Source of the DNA: Sphaerosporella brunnea
Lineage: Eukaryota; Ascomycota; Pezizomycetes; Pezizales; Pyronemataceae
Assembly (NCBI GenBank): GCA_008704415.1
Contig: VXIS01000175.1
Coordinates: forward strand, 33,497-97,496
Length of the DNA stretch: 64,000 nt
Direction: 5' to 3'
Part shown: piece by piece, positions 12,741 through 24,297 of the stretch
Position numbering within the stretch: the first letter of the stretch is position 1
Layout of the letters: every line of letters starts with the position of its first letter
Program-made: the position numbers and the translations under genes
Notes under the pieces: generated by a model
The model's database searches: none
Told to the model about the DNA's origin: nothing
What the model saw: only the letters and a program-made list of their open reading frames with translations

Positions 12741-13637
12741 CTATGCCTGGGCCTGGCCGGTGAGATACTGAAACGGTTCGGGGTTTGTGATCCTTCCGTC
12801 CTCTGTCATGGAAATTTCAAGCTGCATCTTCTTGAGGCCCCAAAACGCACCCGTAATACCAACCACGACGACGTAAGTGTTGAGCATGGAAGCGTAGATG
12901 TGGAAGCGCATTCCCTTGGTCGCACGGCCGTACTTGTCGCTGTTCGTGATCATCAGCCAGATTCGGGCTTAACCTGTCGATATCAAGAGTACTCACTCAA
13001 GGAAGAAAGGGTTTTGCATCGCCGTCAGCTTTACGGCAATCTCGGGCAGCTTCAGAACCGCCGCTGAACGCTGCAACAGATCTACAGTTTGCTGATTACG
13101 CTGTTTGTTCCTGTGGTTGTTGATTTCCACTGCTCATTCAGGTTGGTTAGCAAAGGGGCAGCAGACGAGAGAAACATGATGAAGGAACGCACCGAGGAGA
13201 TAGATGATGTCGGCAAATTTTCCAAGAAGCATGTCCTGCTGCAGAATTGATAGATACATCTCACGACCGGTACGTGCTGCGAATTTGGGAATACACATCA
13301 GGCGAGACCAATCGTAGATGGTCTTGTTGAGTTGTTCCGGTTCTACATGGAGGTGATTAGGTAACATCCCGAGGGTGCGCCGATAAAGCTCCATGGCCAG
13401 GCTGATGACCGAGTTCAGGTCGCTTGACGGTCCTGGATCCAATTGAGTCGAGTACTGCTGATGGGTGAACCGCTGCGCCGCAGAGGAGTCGATTGCCTGT
13501 TGTGTGTGCTGCGGAAGGGGCCGGAGGGCGCTTCGAGGGGTATTGTACGGAGCCCGCGATCCTGTCGCATACTGCACTTTGTCCCACTTCTGTCGCTTCG
13601 ACCGCTCTGCGGGATGATGGGTCTTGCGGCAAGTCAT
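12741..13637 (-). CDS. Unrecognised three-exon protein with a C-terminal hydrophobic segment
   Basis: 258 aa from ATG 13637. Exons are 13637-13193, 13129-12997 and 12939-12741. The introns (63 and 57 bp) start GTGCGT and GTGAGT and end GAGCAG and GAACAG, and both keep the frame. The N-terminal ~80 residues are polar, with many Gln, His, Arg and Ser. The middle is helical (SLAMELYRRTLGMLPNHL, then EQLNKTIYDWSRLMCIPKF). After the first intron comes a Asn/Gln/Arg-rich stretch, and then ~100 residues containing DDKYGRATKGMRFHIYASML and one short hydrophobic stretch (TYVVVVGITGAFWGL) that could span a membrane. I do not recognise the family. The clean splicing and uniform composition argue for a real gene. 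Confidence 0.65.
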
Positions 13638-14340
13638 GCTTATCGTGGAGGTGAGGTGTAGAACGAGGTCTAGAAAAACCTTTTGGTGTAAAAGAGGGTC
13701 TTCATTCAAGACGGATGCTTTGAATGGCAGACCCCCATTCTCAAGTTGATCGTTGGAAACTCGGGAATCTCACGTCTCGACACGCGGGTGATGTACCATG
13801 ACGGACTGACTTTTCTTTCCGCCTTTTCCTTCTCATAAGGTGATAGCGTTTGGAAAAAAAGTATGAGTGTAATCGAGTGATAGGCTCACCAGAAGAACGG
13901 GGTTCAAGCCCTATCTTGAGATTGATAGATGGAAAACAATACACGAGCACCTTGTGATTTTGACCCTCCCTTTCTTCCTTCTTACACTTATCCTTTAGAC
14001 TACCCTTCTGTACAACTTCTATTACGACTTCTACCTCCCTGCTTCCGTCTACATCTTCAACCCATCTACACCCACCACTTCTGCTTTCGTCAGACATTTC
14101 CATACCTTTCCCACCCCGAAACAAAACAAACACGCATAAATTTTTGGTCATTTTAAAGTACCAGTGCCCACCAAGCAATTCGTAAGTACCTTCGTTCTTC
14201 TAGTCCTGCCTCCGCAATCTTCAAACGGTCAAGCCATAGCTTGACAGCGACAGTTCCCCAACAACCTATTCGCTTCTCCTTTGTTCCCAAGTAAACCCGC
14301 TCTGCCCCTTCCAAGCACCCACAAAACCGAGCCATTTACC
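13638..14340. other. Intergenic region, pyrimidine-rich on the right
   Basis: Separates two divergently transcribed genes (unknown protein on minus, acidic protein on plus), so it probably carries both promoters. 13970-14130 is strongly C/T-rich on the plus strand, as is common just upstream of fungal transcription starts. No specific sites are claimed. Confidence 0.45.
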
Positions 14341-15631
14341 ATGAAGTGGCTCGACAGCAACTTCCTGCCGACCGCTCAGCTGATGTTTTCGCACAAGAAG
14401 AAACGAATTGCCCCGCTGACACACTGACAGATTGCAGCAATACCAGAAATCCTTTTTTTATCACATTTACTTTCCTGATCAATCCTCATTATCAACTCTG
14501 TTACGGCTGAAGTTACACCTTTTCAGAATTTTCACCGAAACATTTCAGCGCTATTGCGCCGTCCCGATGGCTATGGGCTTCAGCATTTACAAAGACGCAA
14601 TCGAACATTTTATCGACCGTTTTATCTACACACCAAAAGCCGAAATTTATTCCCACGAAGTAGAAGGCGAAGTGTGGGCTCGATACCTCCTCGACCAAAA
14701 CTACTGTAAACTCCCTCAACACAAACTTTCACAGTACACCATCGATTTCCTTGAGATTTCGTGTGGCCCGAAACCTATCAGGAAGGCCCAGCCCATCGAA
14801 GTCAACGGCAATTGGCAATGGGGTACTTTAGACGACGAAAGCGCCGCAATTGCAACCTATATTAGTCCGGGAGGATATCAGATAACCTCATTCCTTCATC
14901 TACGCAACCGTTTCTGCTTCAAGGTCTCCGGTCATGTTCCCAAAATCCCGCCTAGGCTCCAGGTCGATCTCAGTGATGAACAGGATTGGGACTACATGCG
15001 AAGTGTTAACTGGGAGATCGAACCCATCTTTGGCTTCCTGTCGAGAACTTGGGGACCGAGACGTGAGCAGACTGGATGGCAGTATATCTGGTTTTGGAAA
15101 AGACAGCGCGAAATCCAAGCCCTCGAACAGTTGACTTTAGATACGGCATACGGCCCGGGCATCCGCAATGTCGACAAAAGGATACTGTATCCCCTCGTTA
15201 CCGCCGAAAGAGTGTTCTGCGACTGGGATCCGAACGAGGAGGCGTTCTGGATGCAGCAGAAGGCTGCCGTGGAGAAGGAGAAGCGCCGCCTGTGGCAAGC
15301 TTACGAGGAGGGGGGGGGGATGGAGGAAGAGATCCCACTGTTGGGTGAGGATCTCTACGACGAGCCCCTTCCCCTCGGGTGTGCCGACTCCGGTTACTCC
15401 TCGGAAGGGGAGGACCAGGAGTTGGGTACCAAGATCGAGGAGGCTTCACTGACCGACGAGTTTGGCGGCCTCATCGCGGAGGTCTTGAAGCTCAGGGACC
15501 AGCCGTCCCTCGACAACCGGCTCACCGAGTTCGAGGCTAAGCAATTGGCTCTCGAACGAGACCGCCAGAACAAGGCGGAACTCGACAGGCTGTTTGAGGA
15601 GACTTGCTGGTCCGACGACGAGGACGACTAA
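14341..15631 (+). CDS. Hypothetical protein with acidic, charged C-terminus
   Basis: The main exon reaches a TAA at 15629-15631 and is open from about 14431. There are two possible starts. One is the internal ATG at 14567 (354 aa, starting MAMGFSIYKDAIEHFIDRF). The other is an upstream exon from ATG 14341, which has an excellent ACC ATG context: splicing 14385-14430 (donor GTTTTC, branch-like CTGAC, acceptor GACAG) joins it in frame and gives MKWLDSNFLPTAQL ahead of ILQQYQKSFFYHIYF. I favour the second, although that intron would be only 46 bp with a weak donor. The N-terminal 230 residues look globular, with many Trp and aromatic residues (EQDWDYMRSVNWEIEPIFGF, GWQYIWFWKRQREIQ). The rest is charged and probably coiled, ending WSDDEDD. 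The family is not recognised. It may be a fungal-specific protein. Confidence 0.65.
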
Positions 15632-16974
15632 GTCCGAGTCGGGGGGGAGGGGATATTTTGGGATATTTTGGGCCATTTTTGTTTGTTTTTGTCTGTTTTT
15701 GTTAAAAAAAAATCATATTTTTTATACACTTCTCTGATCGATGATCCTCGCGCTTATTAAATCTATTTTCTGCTGTGGTAGAATTACACCTCGTCGTCTC
15801 ACGTCGGCCAAAACGGCCCAACCCCAACCCCTAGCGCCTCTCCTCATAACAAAACCCGCTTCGCACTCGAAAAACCCTTTATCCCCGCACCTAGAACGAA
15901 CACCACCATATCTCTGCGTAAGCTTTCCCTCTCTTACGCGTTGCACCTCCTCTGTACACAATTGATGACACTATTTGATTGATACCTCCATGATGTATTA
16001 ACACTGAAAATTCTGAGCTGTACACCCAACTTTTTTTTCGCACCTTTTCCGCGCAAGAGAAGAAGAAAAGAACTAACGCGTCACAGATCCATCAGCCGTC
16101 AGCGTCGGCGTCATGCCATGTACATAGCAAGCAAGCACGAATAATAAAACAACAAGTTCAGCTCCCACATCACCGACGCGGTGAACCACCCCGCCACCAA
16201 AAACACACAAAGAAAAGCACGGATGTCAAATTACAGCCCATCCGGCATATAATTGCCCCGCGGTTGTGCCGAGAAGTGCGTACATCAAACGGAATCGTAC
16301 GACAGAACTGCCGCCCTCGTGTGCGAGGTTCCGCGCGTGCGTTTCCCCGCCCTAAAATGGTATTCAATATACCGCCCGGCCTTCGTCGCTGGTTCTTGCA
16401 TACGAGAGCTAGTGTGGGGTTGGTGGGCTGACATTATCTGCGTGATCGTGACCCCCGAGTTTGGTTGAGAAAAATGATGTGTATTACGTTATTCTTTTTT
16501 CCCGCTTCTATAGATAATCAATCCTTTCAGTCTTTCAAGCGTGGTCTTGAGAACCAGCCGTTGTGCTTCCGCTGTGGCAGTTGGAAGACGAGATCCTCAA
16601 AAGTGTACAATGTGATAAATGTTGGAACCGCGTAGGTTCGAGTATCTGAGAATGTCATAGCTAGAGTGCGTGCGGGTGCGGCGAACAGCCCTATAAGGCT
16701 GCTCGCCTACCGGCACCTACACCTTCAAATCAATACAAGTAACTATACATCTTCAGTGCAAACCTGACGTTACACATCTTCAGATCAACAATAAACTTCC
16801 AAGCCCCTAAAGCATCGACATCGCGCAAGCAAAAAAATCAACGAGCCATTTGGATACTGAAGAAAAGCGCCCCCCAGATGACCCAAAGAGTAGGCATGAA
16901 TCAAATAGAAAAAACCAAACCATGTGTACATAAGTATCGTAGCATCGTACATTCGTTGGCCATTAAAGCCCCGA
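15632..16974. other. Intergenic region
   Basis: Lies between the converging ends of the acidic protein and the RBR ligase. It holds two copies of GGGATATTTTGG near 15650-15670 and A/T-rich 3' UTR-like sequence. No gene was seen. Confidence 0.5.
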
Positions 16975-19900
16975 TCATCTCCGTCTCTGCAAAAACGCAT
17001 CAGAAGGTCCCTTCGACCGAGCACGGCGTTCGGGACTCACGCCCTCATCACCGCCACCGACAGGCTGAGGCACGCCAGAAATCTCCAAACCAGCAAGTCC
17101 CATCGATGTGGGCCTCCGCCTTTCACCACCACTCCCGCCGGTACCCGCTCTGGATCGGTGAACATACTCCACTTGCCTTGCCGGCCTGTCGGTATTGGAC
17201 CGCCTCAACGTAGGCCGAGGGGCAACAACAACGACTGGAGGAGCAGGTTGCTCGCCATCGTCAGCGGCCCGCTGGTGAAATGGCGTGTCGACGGCGGGCT
17301 CAGAATTTTCGAGGTCCACGGCGGCGATGTACCGCTCGACGTTAGCTTGCTGTAATTCGGTCAGAAAGTTGCTCCGAGGGGCAGCTAGTGGCACAGTGCC
17401 GGGGGCATGCACCGTTTGACTGTGAACAGCAGGTGGTGGCGGCGGTTGCACTTCCACAGTAACAGCCACCGGCCGGGCTGTAGCCCCACGAGAGGCTGCT
17501 GCACCGTTGCCGCGTGCAAGACCGAGGCCTGGGCCACGTCCTAGGGCGGCACCCGGAAGGGGTTCGGTCCTCCGGCGCTCCAACGGTGCTGGCCGTTCTG
17601 GACGAGCGGCCTCAACATCAGCAGCAAGACGCCGGATGCCGTTGCGCAGCCCAGCACCCAGCGTTCCCAGCGCAGCAAACGGATCGCGGGCAGGGTCTTG
17701 ATCGGGGGCTGCAACTCTCGCCAGCCTTCGGATGACCTCTTCCTCTATGCGACGCTGGTTCCTATGGCCCCGACGCAACCGGTCAGCAACGTATGGATGA
17801 CGGATAGCGTCTTGAAGATTCCAGTCATGCACTACTGGTCTAGGCCCGACATACTCTCGTTCGGCCTCGCCGGCCTCGTGGTTGAACCAAGGACAGTCAC
17901 ACGACTTCCATTTTGATCCGCATACGTAGCAGAATTGAGCTGTGCAATGACAAGTCCTTTGCAGTGGGTTAATGTCTCTCTCTCCGAGAGCTGAGTGCCG
18001 GGAAGGATCTTACATATGATTGCAACCTCGTTCAAGCTCCACCATAGCTCTGCAGCTGTAGCACCTTTGATACTTGTGCTTTTCGGCAGTTTGAATAAAC
18101 TGGAGAGTCTCAGGGTCTGGTGGGCATTCCCCATTACCATGGGCTGGGCCGTTGCACATGGCACACACCGTGGTCTTGCACCTCTGGCACTGTCCGATAT
18201 TGTTCTGGATGTCCTTTGGCGGGATCCATTCACCACAATCTGTCGTCGGGCAGTATATTCGGTTCGCTGTCGTATACTCCAGGTATTTTTTGTTCCAAGT
18301 TTTCTTTTCCTGATATCGCAGTAGATTCTCCACGTGCTTCAGGGGGATGTGTTCTGACGTGCAACATTTCGGTGGCATATGCGCTGGATCCGTCAAGGAA
18401 AGAAGAAACAGCCGCTTTAAACACTCGTTGCAAAACCAGTGCCCACAAGCCAACTATAGATAGGTTCCAATAAGCAAACATTTGAAGTAGTATGTTTACA
18501 ATTTGACTGATTACCTTCGCCGCCTCCTTCGATGGGATCTCGTCGTCCATACAGGTGACACATTCGACTCTGTGACCGGCATCAGCATTCGAACTGGTCA
18601 TGGGATGATAAGACATACAGTTTTTTTGGCCTGTCATCGATTTCGAATCCTAGTACTGGCCTTTCCGGCTGCGGTTGCGGTTGTGTCCTGATAGATGGGA
18701 GCACCCTTGCACTCTGTCTCCTCGCCTCCGTGGGCCTTTCCGGATGCCTGACAGTTGTTGATTGAGCCGGCTGCGACCTTCCCCGTGGCTGTGACCCTTC
18801 GGTTGGTCTTGGTGTCCTCTCCGCTAAGCGGCCATGTCTCTCAACAGGATGGGGTGGTGGCTGAGGTTGCGGCCGTTCCACATGTCTTTGTGCTGTCCTT
18901 TCCGCTTGTCGTACATGCGTCCTCTGCGTTTGTCTCGTGGGTATCATCTCGACCTGGGGTAATGGCGCTCTTTCGGGCGAAGCTGCTTGTCTTGTTGGCA
19001 TTGCTGCGGCCTGTCGTACTGCTGACCTAGATCTTTCCCGTACTGATTCTCGCCTTGCAGGTATTATCTCAACCTGTACTGTCGCTCTATTGATAGTTCG
19101 CATCCTTTCCATGTCCCTCTCTCTTTGTCGATTTATCATCTCCGGCGCAATCGATCGCAAATCTCTCAGCTCAGGGTGGGGTGCGTGGTCCGGCCGTGAC
19201 AATGGCTTTGCTCGTCGGCTTTCAATTCTTGCGGCTTCTAACTCCATCTTCCGTCGCTGCAGCAGACCCTTTTCCTCGTTGTCTTCGGCGAACGTAACTC
19301 CTACATTCTTTCGCCTTTCCAATCTTTCTACCGGCTCCCGATTCCCCACTTCCGCGGCCACCCGCTCATTCCGCTTCCTGGCCCTTCTCATACAACGTCC
19401 ACACGAAAGTTCAGGCTCCATGGACGAGTGCTCATGATGATGGTGATGACGATGTTCCGATCCGTTTTTGCGATGTTCTGGCGAACTGTCTTCAACATTA
19501 TTTAGGCTGTTGTCTCTACTATGAATGTAATGCGCGAGATTTGGTGTCGGCCCAACCTCTCGTTTCGGAGAACCAGATCTCTTCACCGTCATGGTGGGTT
19601 TCCTATGATGATTGAGGGTCAGCGATATGACCGGCCTCATTCGGTGACAATAAAGAACAAAACAAACCTCGCTATGAAACTTCCAACAAGCTGTTCGGCC
19701 ATCGGGACCTTCGGTTTCTTCTCTTTCTTCACTTCTTTGATGGGTGTTTCGACGACGAGTATCTCTTTTTCCTTTCCCTTATCTCCTTCCGAATCTTCCG
19801 AGTCTGTTGTCTCTTTTGAATCCGACCTCTCTTTCTTCTTGTGTTTTTCTTTCTCTCTCTCAACCCGGTGTTTTTTCATCCTAGGCACACCAAGGAGAGC

Positions 19901-20660
19901 AGCCGCTTCGGTCGCCTTCTTGGTCTCCCGCTCTTGCTTTTTGACGCGACGCTCTTCCCGCCGAGTCTCCTTCTCCTCGGGAGCCTCTTCCTTCGACCTT
20001 GACACCTTTTCAGGTTTTTCGGTCTTGGGTTTCGACGGCTTCCTCTTCGAGGAGGGCTCAACTAGTTGGCGAGCGGTCAACATCGGTCTTCTCGTTCGGC
20101 TTCTGCCTCTTCTTTCTTCTTCGGAGTAGTAGGTATAGGATGAGAGATACTCGTCGTCTTCGTGATAGTTGTCGTCGTCGTCGGCGTTGAAGCTCGAATA
20201 CTGCAGCAATTGCAGAAACTCCCCCAGCCAAATACTGACTCCGTCCTCCTCTCCAAAAGGGCGATCGTCCCCGTCGTCTTCCTCGCCGATGTACTGCTCA
20301 ACGTCGTGGAACCAGCTCTCCCAATTGATGTTTTCCAATGGTGCCACCACACGCAGCAGTAGCTTTGGAACAACAGTAAACCCACCACCTCCACCCACGC
20401 CGCCCACGCCGCCGGCGCCCCCTTCACCAATGGGATACCCAGATTCCAGATGCGCCTCGCAGCAGTGCGTGTTGTCAGGTGCACCGGCGTTGTCGTCGTT
20501 TTCGTTGTTGTCGTCGCGCCGCTGGGTGGTCTCTGTGCATTCACGCGATGGCAGCGGATCCCGCCACCACCACCACCGCCGAAACGAACGTGTTTGCAGC
20601 GTAGTGGCTTCCCTTCGCTGGCGACGAGCGTTGATATCTTTAACAGCCGGGCCCGAGAGT
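16975..20660 (-). CDS. RING-IBR-RING (RBR) E3 ubiquitin ligase
   Basis: Multi-exon gene. Exons traced: (5' part, ~20660)-19668, 19602-18619, 18569-18515, 18453-18014, 17956-16975. Introns of 65, 49, 61 and 57 bp all have canonical ends and keep frame. RING1 begins VECVTCMDDE and continues LACGHWFCNECLKRLF; the IBR has YCPTTDCGEW and CQRCKTTVCAMC; RING2 has CYSCRAMVELERGCNHM then CHCTAQFCYVCG. In RBR enzymes the third RING2 cysteine, here in GCNHM, accepts ubiquitin from the E2 as a thioester before transfer to the substrate; this is inferred from family knowledge. The N-terminal ~500 residues are low complexity: acidic Asp/Glu blocks, Lys/Glu-rich repeats, a His run, then Arg/Gln/Pro-rich repeats. 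The C-terminal ~290 residues are Arg/Pro/Ala-rich and probably disordered. The 5' end is unresolved: the frame is open back to a TAG near 20670 without an ATG, so an upstream exon is likely. The N-terminal exons could conceivably be a separate gene, but the 19603-19667 splice joins them cleanly. Confidence 0.85.
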
Positions 20661-21914
20661 CGCGATAACTAGATGGCCTGCAATGCGTATGGCGTAATTG
20701 AGCAGCAAGCTCTGCTGGAGCAGGAACGATGTATCTATCCCCCCACAAAAAAAGTCGGTTGTTGCTCGCGTTTCTCTGCCAGTCTCGGTTCGATTCGATT
20801 CAATACCTACAGCGACATTCGCAGGTATCCTAGTTAACGGCGACAGAAAGAGAGCCAGGTACCGCGTCGCACTGATTCGTCGCTGGGACGACGGTAAACA
20901 ACGAAACCTGGCCTGGTTGTGCAGAGAATCAATCGGTGGAAAAAAACGACAAAATGGAAAATATGATGGATGAGCTGGCACAAATAAGATGGTGACGGAT
21001 ATCTATGTATCTATGATGCTTGCAGCTCCTGCAGGGGTCGTCTAGTCGAGTTCGAGTCGTGGCTGCATTTAAGGTAGGTAGGTATGTGTGTAGAATAGAG
21101 TGCTCGGTACATAGGCTGCGAGGTGTTCCTTTCCAGCAGATCACGACATCCTCCGGATCCTCCGCGACGGGGCGGGGCGAGTTGGGGTTTGTGTTGTCAT
21201 GTCGAGACCACCTATGGAGGCGGTTAGTTATGAAGAAAAGAAATCTCTGGGGGATCGAGAGGGGTTACGTGGTTTTTCTTCTTCTTCGGCTTTCTCTTGT
21301 TTACTCAAGCGGCGAGCCACTGTATCTGTCTTTCGGCGGAGATCGCAACGTTGCTGGACATCCCGCTTCACTGCAAACTGTGCTGTACAGTGTGATGCGG
21401 TCATTCTGCAGTGGCGAGACACAAAATTGAGCATGGCGGCTCACTCGACCCCGCTCGATCGATGCGCACTATTGTAGCCTGGCCCGACGTTGAATCGTCT
21501 TCTGTCCGAGGTTTGGATTCCCGTGGTTTTGACTATGGTGGCGGACAGCTCCAGCATGTTGACCCCGGACATCGCGACCACAACAAAGAAAGTGGAGAAA
21601 ATGGCTCCATAGATTTGTAGAGAAGCACCTTGCCTAACAGTTTGGGACGTCAAAAATAAATTATTCCATCTGGCTGATAGCATTCGAAATTTTGAGGAGC
21701 AAGCCCTCGAGTGAGATTACATGTATATAAGCACGACATATCACTCGGAGTCGCATTATTAGGCTTAGTTGATCGGCAAAATGAATGAACAATATAAATT
21801 TCCCTCTTCTCACTCATTGGCTAGATCGGCTTTTAGCGCGTCAAACAGTTGGATTTTTGGCCACGGTTTCCACGATTTCTGGAAATACCGGTTCCTGATT
21901 GGCCACAGGAAGTA
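20661..21914. other. Intergenic region upstream of the RBR gene
   Basis: Probably holds the RBR promoter and a missing first exon. Nothing else can be supported. Short open frames lack recognisable content. Confidence 0.45.
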
Positions 21915-22113
21915 CCGTATTAGCTCGGGTAAGAGATACCCCATAAATTGCTTTTTTCTTGTGAATATTTTCTCAGAATGGCAAGTGATAGACCATAACT
22001 GGTAGTTTTAAGCTTGCCAAGGAGGGCTTCTGTTTTTTCTAACTTCTTTTTAGAGAAATTCACTGCCCTATAAGGCAACTTTTTGTCACTATCTCTTACC
22101 CGAGATAATACGG
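21915..22113. mobile_element. 199-bp MITE-like element with 24-bp terminal inverted repeats
   Basis: The left arm 21915-21938 (CCGTATTAGCTCGGGTAAGA, then GATA) and the right arm 22090-22113 are reverse complements with a single mismatch. Each end is directly flanked by TA (21913-21914 and 22114-22115), as expected for Tc1/mariner-type insertion. The interior is AT-rich and non-coding. This is inferred to be a non-autonomous element. A lone hairpin is the alternative. Confidence 0.6.
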
Positions 22114-23227
22114 TACCCCATCTACTCGACTGTAAGACACACGCGTTTTCGATGTTGGATTAAAGTAGGCAGGAGCGATCTCATAAGCGAAAACTCAAAG
22201 ATATAAAATCGCCGTTTCATTGCCAGGAGCTCAACGGCAGAGATCAGAGACTACTCTAACTAAGGGTCAGGGTTTTTGACACCGCTTCTTCGATAAAACG
22301 TGTTTCTAGTACTCCACAGGTCTAGGTATACAGTCGTTAGATAAGAATTATTCCTGAAAGAGAGTAATTTTGGTGTGTGTTGGGACGGATTACCAATCGT
22401 GGGCAGACTCACTTCTACTTCACAAGTTCTCACTCGCAACTTGCGAAGTCCTCTCCGTCTCATTCATAACCACGCCGCAATTCCCACAGCTTCCTGTCAT
22501 CCGCTGTGAAAAAATCTCAATGGGACTCATTTTGCGGCCTCGCCGACCTTACGTGCTTGCTGTAGCAAACCACCCAACACTTTTGCTCAAAGGAATATCA
22601 CATCTCACCGAGTGCTGCCTCATGCCCGCTTCAATCTCGTAGCCTACATATTCATCACCGGGCACAGTAACATAGCACACAACACAGCATCCTGAATAAA
22701 TAAATCTCTCTTATATTCATTCAGCATTTCTCTATGCAGTCAACAAAGACACCAACCCTATCTCCCCCACAATAAAAGCCAGCAGACTCTCAAGCAGCGT
22801 CTCCCAGAAGCCCCAGAGGCGCACACACACACCATGGTGCAGCCGGCGTAGCTTCCACTAGAAAAGAAACCGAGAAAAAGAACAGGTGTAAGGGGAAACA
22901 CTCCAGGATCATGATTTCAAAAATAAAAAAAAGTCAAAGAAAGGAGCGCAAAAAATGACACCTTGCCGTGAAAAGTTTAACTTTAGTTAGCAGCTGGGCA
23001 TCATCTGTCTCAATACCTTCTTTTCTTTTTTTTTTTCTTTTCCACAATCTCCTCCCTAAGTCATTTCCCCTCTTCCCTTTCCCTCTCTCCCAATTGAACT
23101 CGAAGAAATCTACTTTTCATAACGAAACAGAAAAAAAGGGATACAGAATTGAAAAATTAAAAAGCTGCGACTCCTAACCCCCAGACCCACCCCATGCTGA
23201 ATGTTAGCGTGTTGATCTTCGATCTAC
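22114..23227. other. Intergenic region
   Basis: No gene supported. The right part (22870-23160) has A- and T-rich tracts that fit the 3' UTR of the minus-strand gene that follows. Confidence 0.5.
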
Positions 23228-24297
23228 TTACTCATTGTGCTCATGCTCCTTGGGAGCAGTTCTGGAGCCCCAAGAGCCGAACCATCCGTTTCCACCAGCA
23301 GAGGTAGCCGGGGGACTAAGCGTGTCATCCATCTCGACGTGATCAAAGTCGCCCTCATAAGATGAGAGATGCCCGACGGAGTAGCTCTTGTGGATGCCAC
23401 TCTTCTCGTCGGCACTGGCAGCAGCAGTGTCGACACCCCCGGCACCCTGGATAGACTCCATCTCGGTTTCCAATGCGGCCATAACAGTCTTGAGCCGCTG
23501 TCGCTGAAGTTCGATGAACCGAGCCTTCTCGGCAGTACCTTTCACGTGCGGCGGGATAAGGTTGCTGGAACCACCTGCAGCCTGGCTACCAGGCACTTGC
23601 TGCAGTGCTGAGGAAAGGAACGCGTAGAAATCGGTGGCCATCTGCGGCGCATACGGGGTGAGCGGGGGTACGCGCCATCTGGAGAAGAGGGCCTGCGCGA
23701 AGCTGGCCGCGTCGTGAGGGGGCGGGGTAGCGGGCTGGTCCTCCGCCTGTGGCAGCACGATGCCAAAGACAGTTTGTTTCACGACATCGATTAGGTGCTG
23801 AATATATTCGGCACCAGCCGCTTTCGCCTGGTCGTGTGCTCGCGATATGAACTCTTCGATCTCCGCCTCGTGCTTATTGAGTGTCGGGTGAACATGTTCG
23901 AGGTAAAGCTGAGTTGCGCCCTGAGTTTGCGGAAGCACCAGCCATAGCATGAAACCCGCCCGGATATCATGGTAGAAAGGGAGCCTGCGGGTTATGAGCT
24001 CGAGATGCCTACGCGTAGAAGGGTTTGCGGGATTCTACCAGGACACTGCCCAGCCTACCCAGGACTCCACGCAGAGCACGCAAGCCAAAACTATCCAATA
24101 CATCAACCATGGCGTAAGCTGCGCCGGGTCATTGGCTTTGAGAGCTTTGTAGGACGCGAAGATGGGGAATGCGAAGGTTGCGATGGAACTGCCGACGACG
24201 GGGGGGTTAACAAGCTGTTCTGAACTTCTCGAAGATATACACGCGACTGATGGAATAATGGAAGGTACCAGATCAGTTTCGACAGTAGATCGAACAT
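23228..24297 (-). CDS. TB2/DP1/HVA22 (REEP/Yop1-like) ER membrane-shaping protein
   Basis: 311 aa in three exons: 24297-24269, 24188-24039 and 23984-23228, with introns of 80 bp (GTACCT...GGCAG) and 54 bp (GTAGAA...CGCAG). The spliced N-terminus reads MFDLLSKLICSIATFAFPIF, then ASYKALKANDPAQLTPWLMY, WIVLACVLCVESWVGWAVSW, LPFYHDIRAGFMLWLVLPQT and QG. This is the full TB2/DP1/HVA22 core: hydrophobic hairpins, the LTPWLMYWIV block and the LPQTQGA motif. Family members curve tubular ER membranes. After residue ~95 comes a helical segment (HPTLNKHEAEIEEFISRAHD) and then a Pro/Ala/Ser-rich tail of about 180 residues ending KEHEHNE, longer than in yeast Yop1 and resembling the larger fungal HVA22-like proteins. 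It is best called a fungal REEP homologue rather than Yop1 itself. Confidence 0.85.

Noticed and set aside
13860..13930. Possible tRNA T-arm (GGGGTTCAAGCCC)
   Set aside because: No matching acceptor or anticodon stem could be drawn around it. The same holds for GAGTTCGAGTC near 21045.
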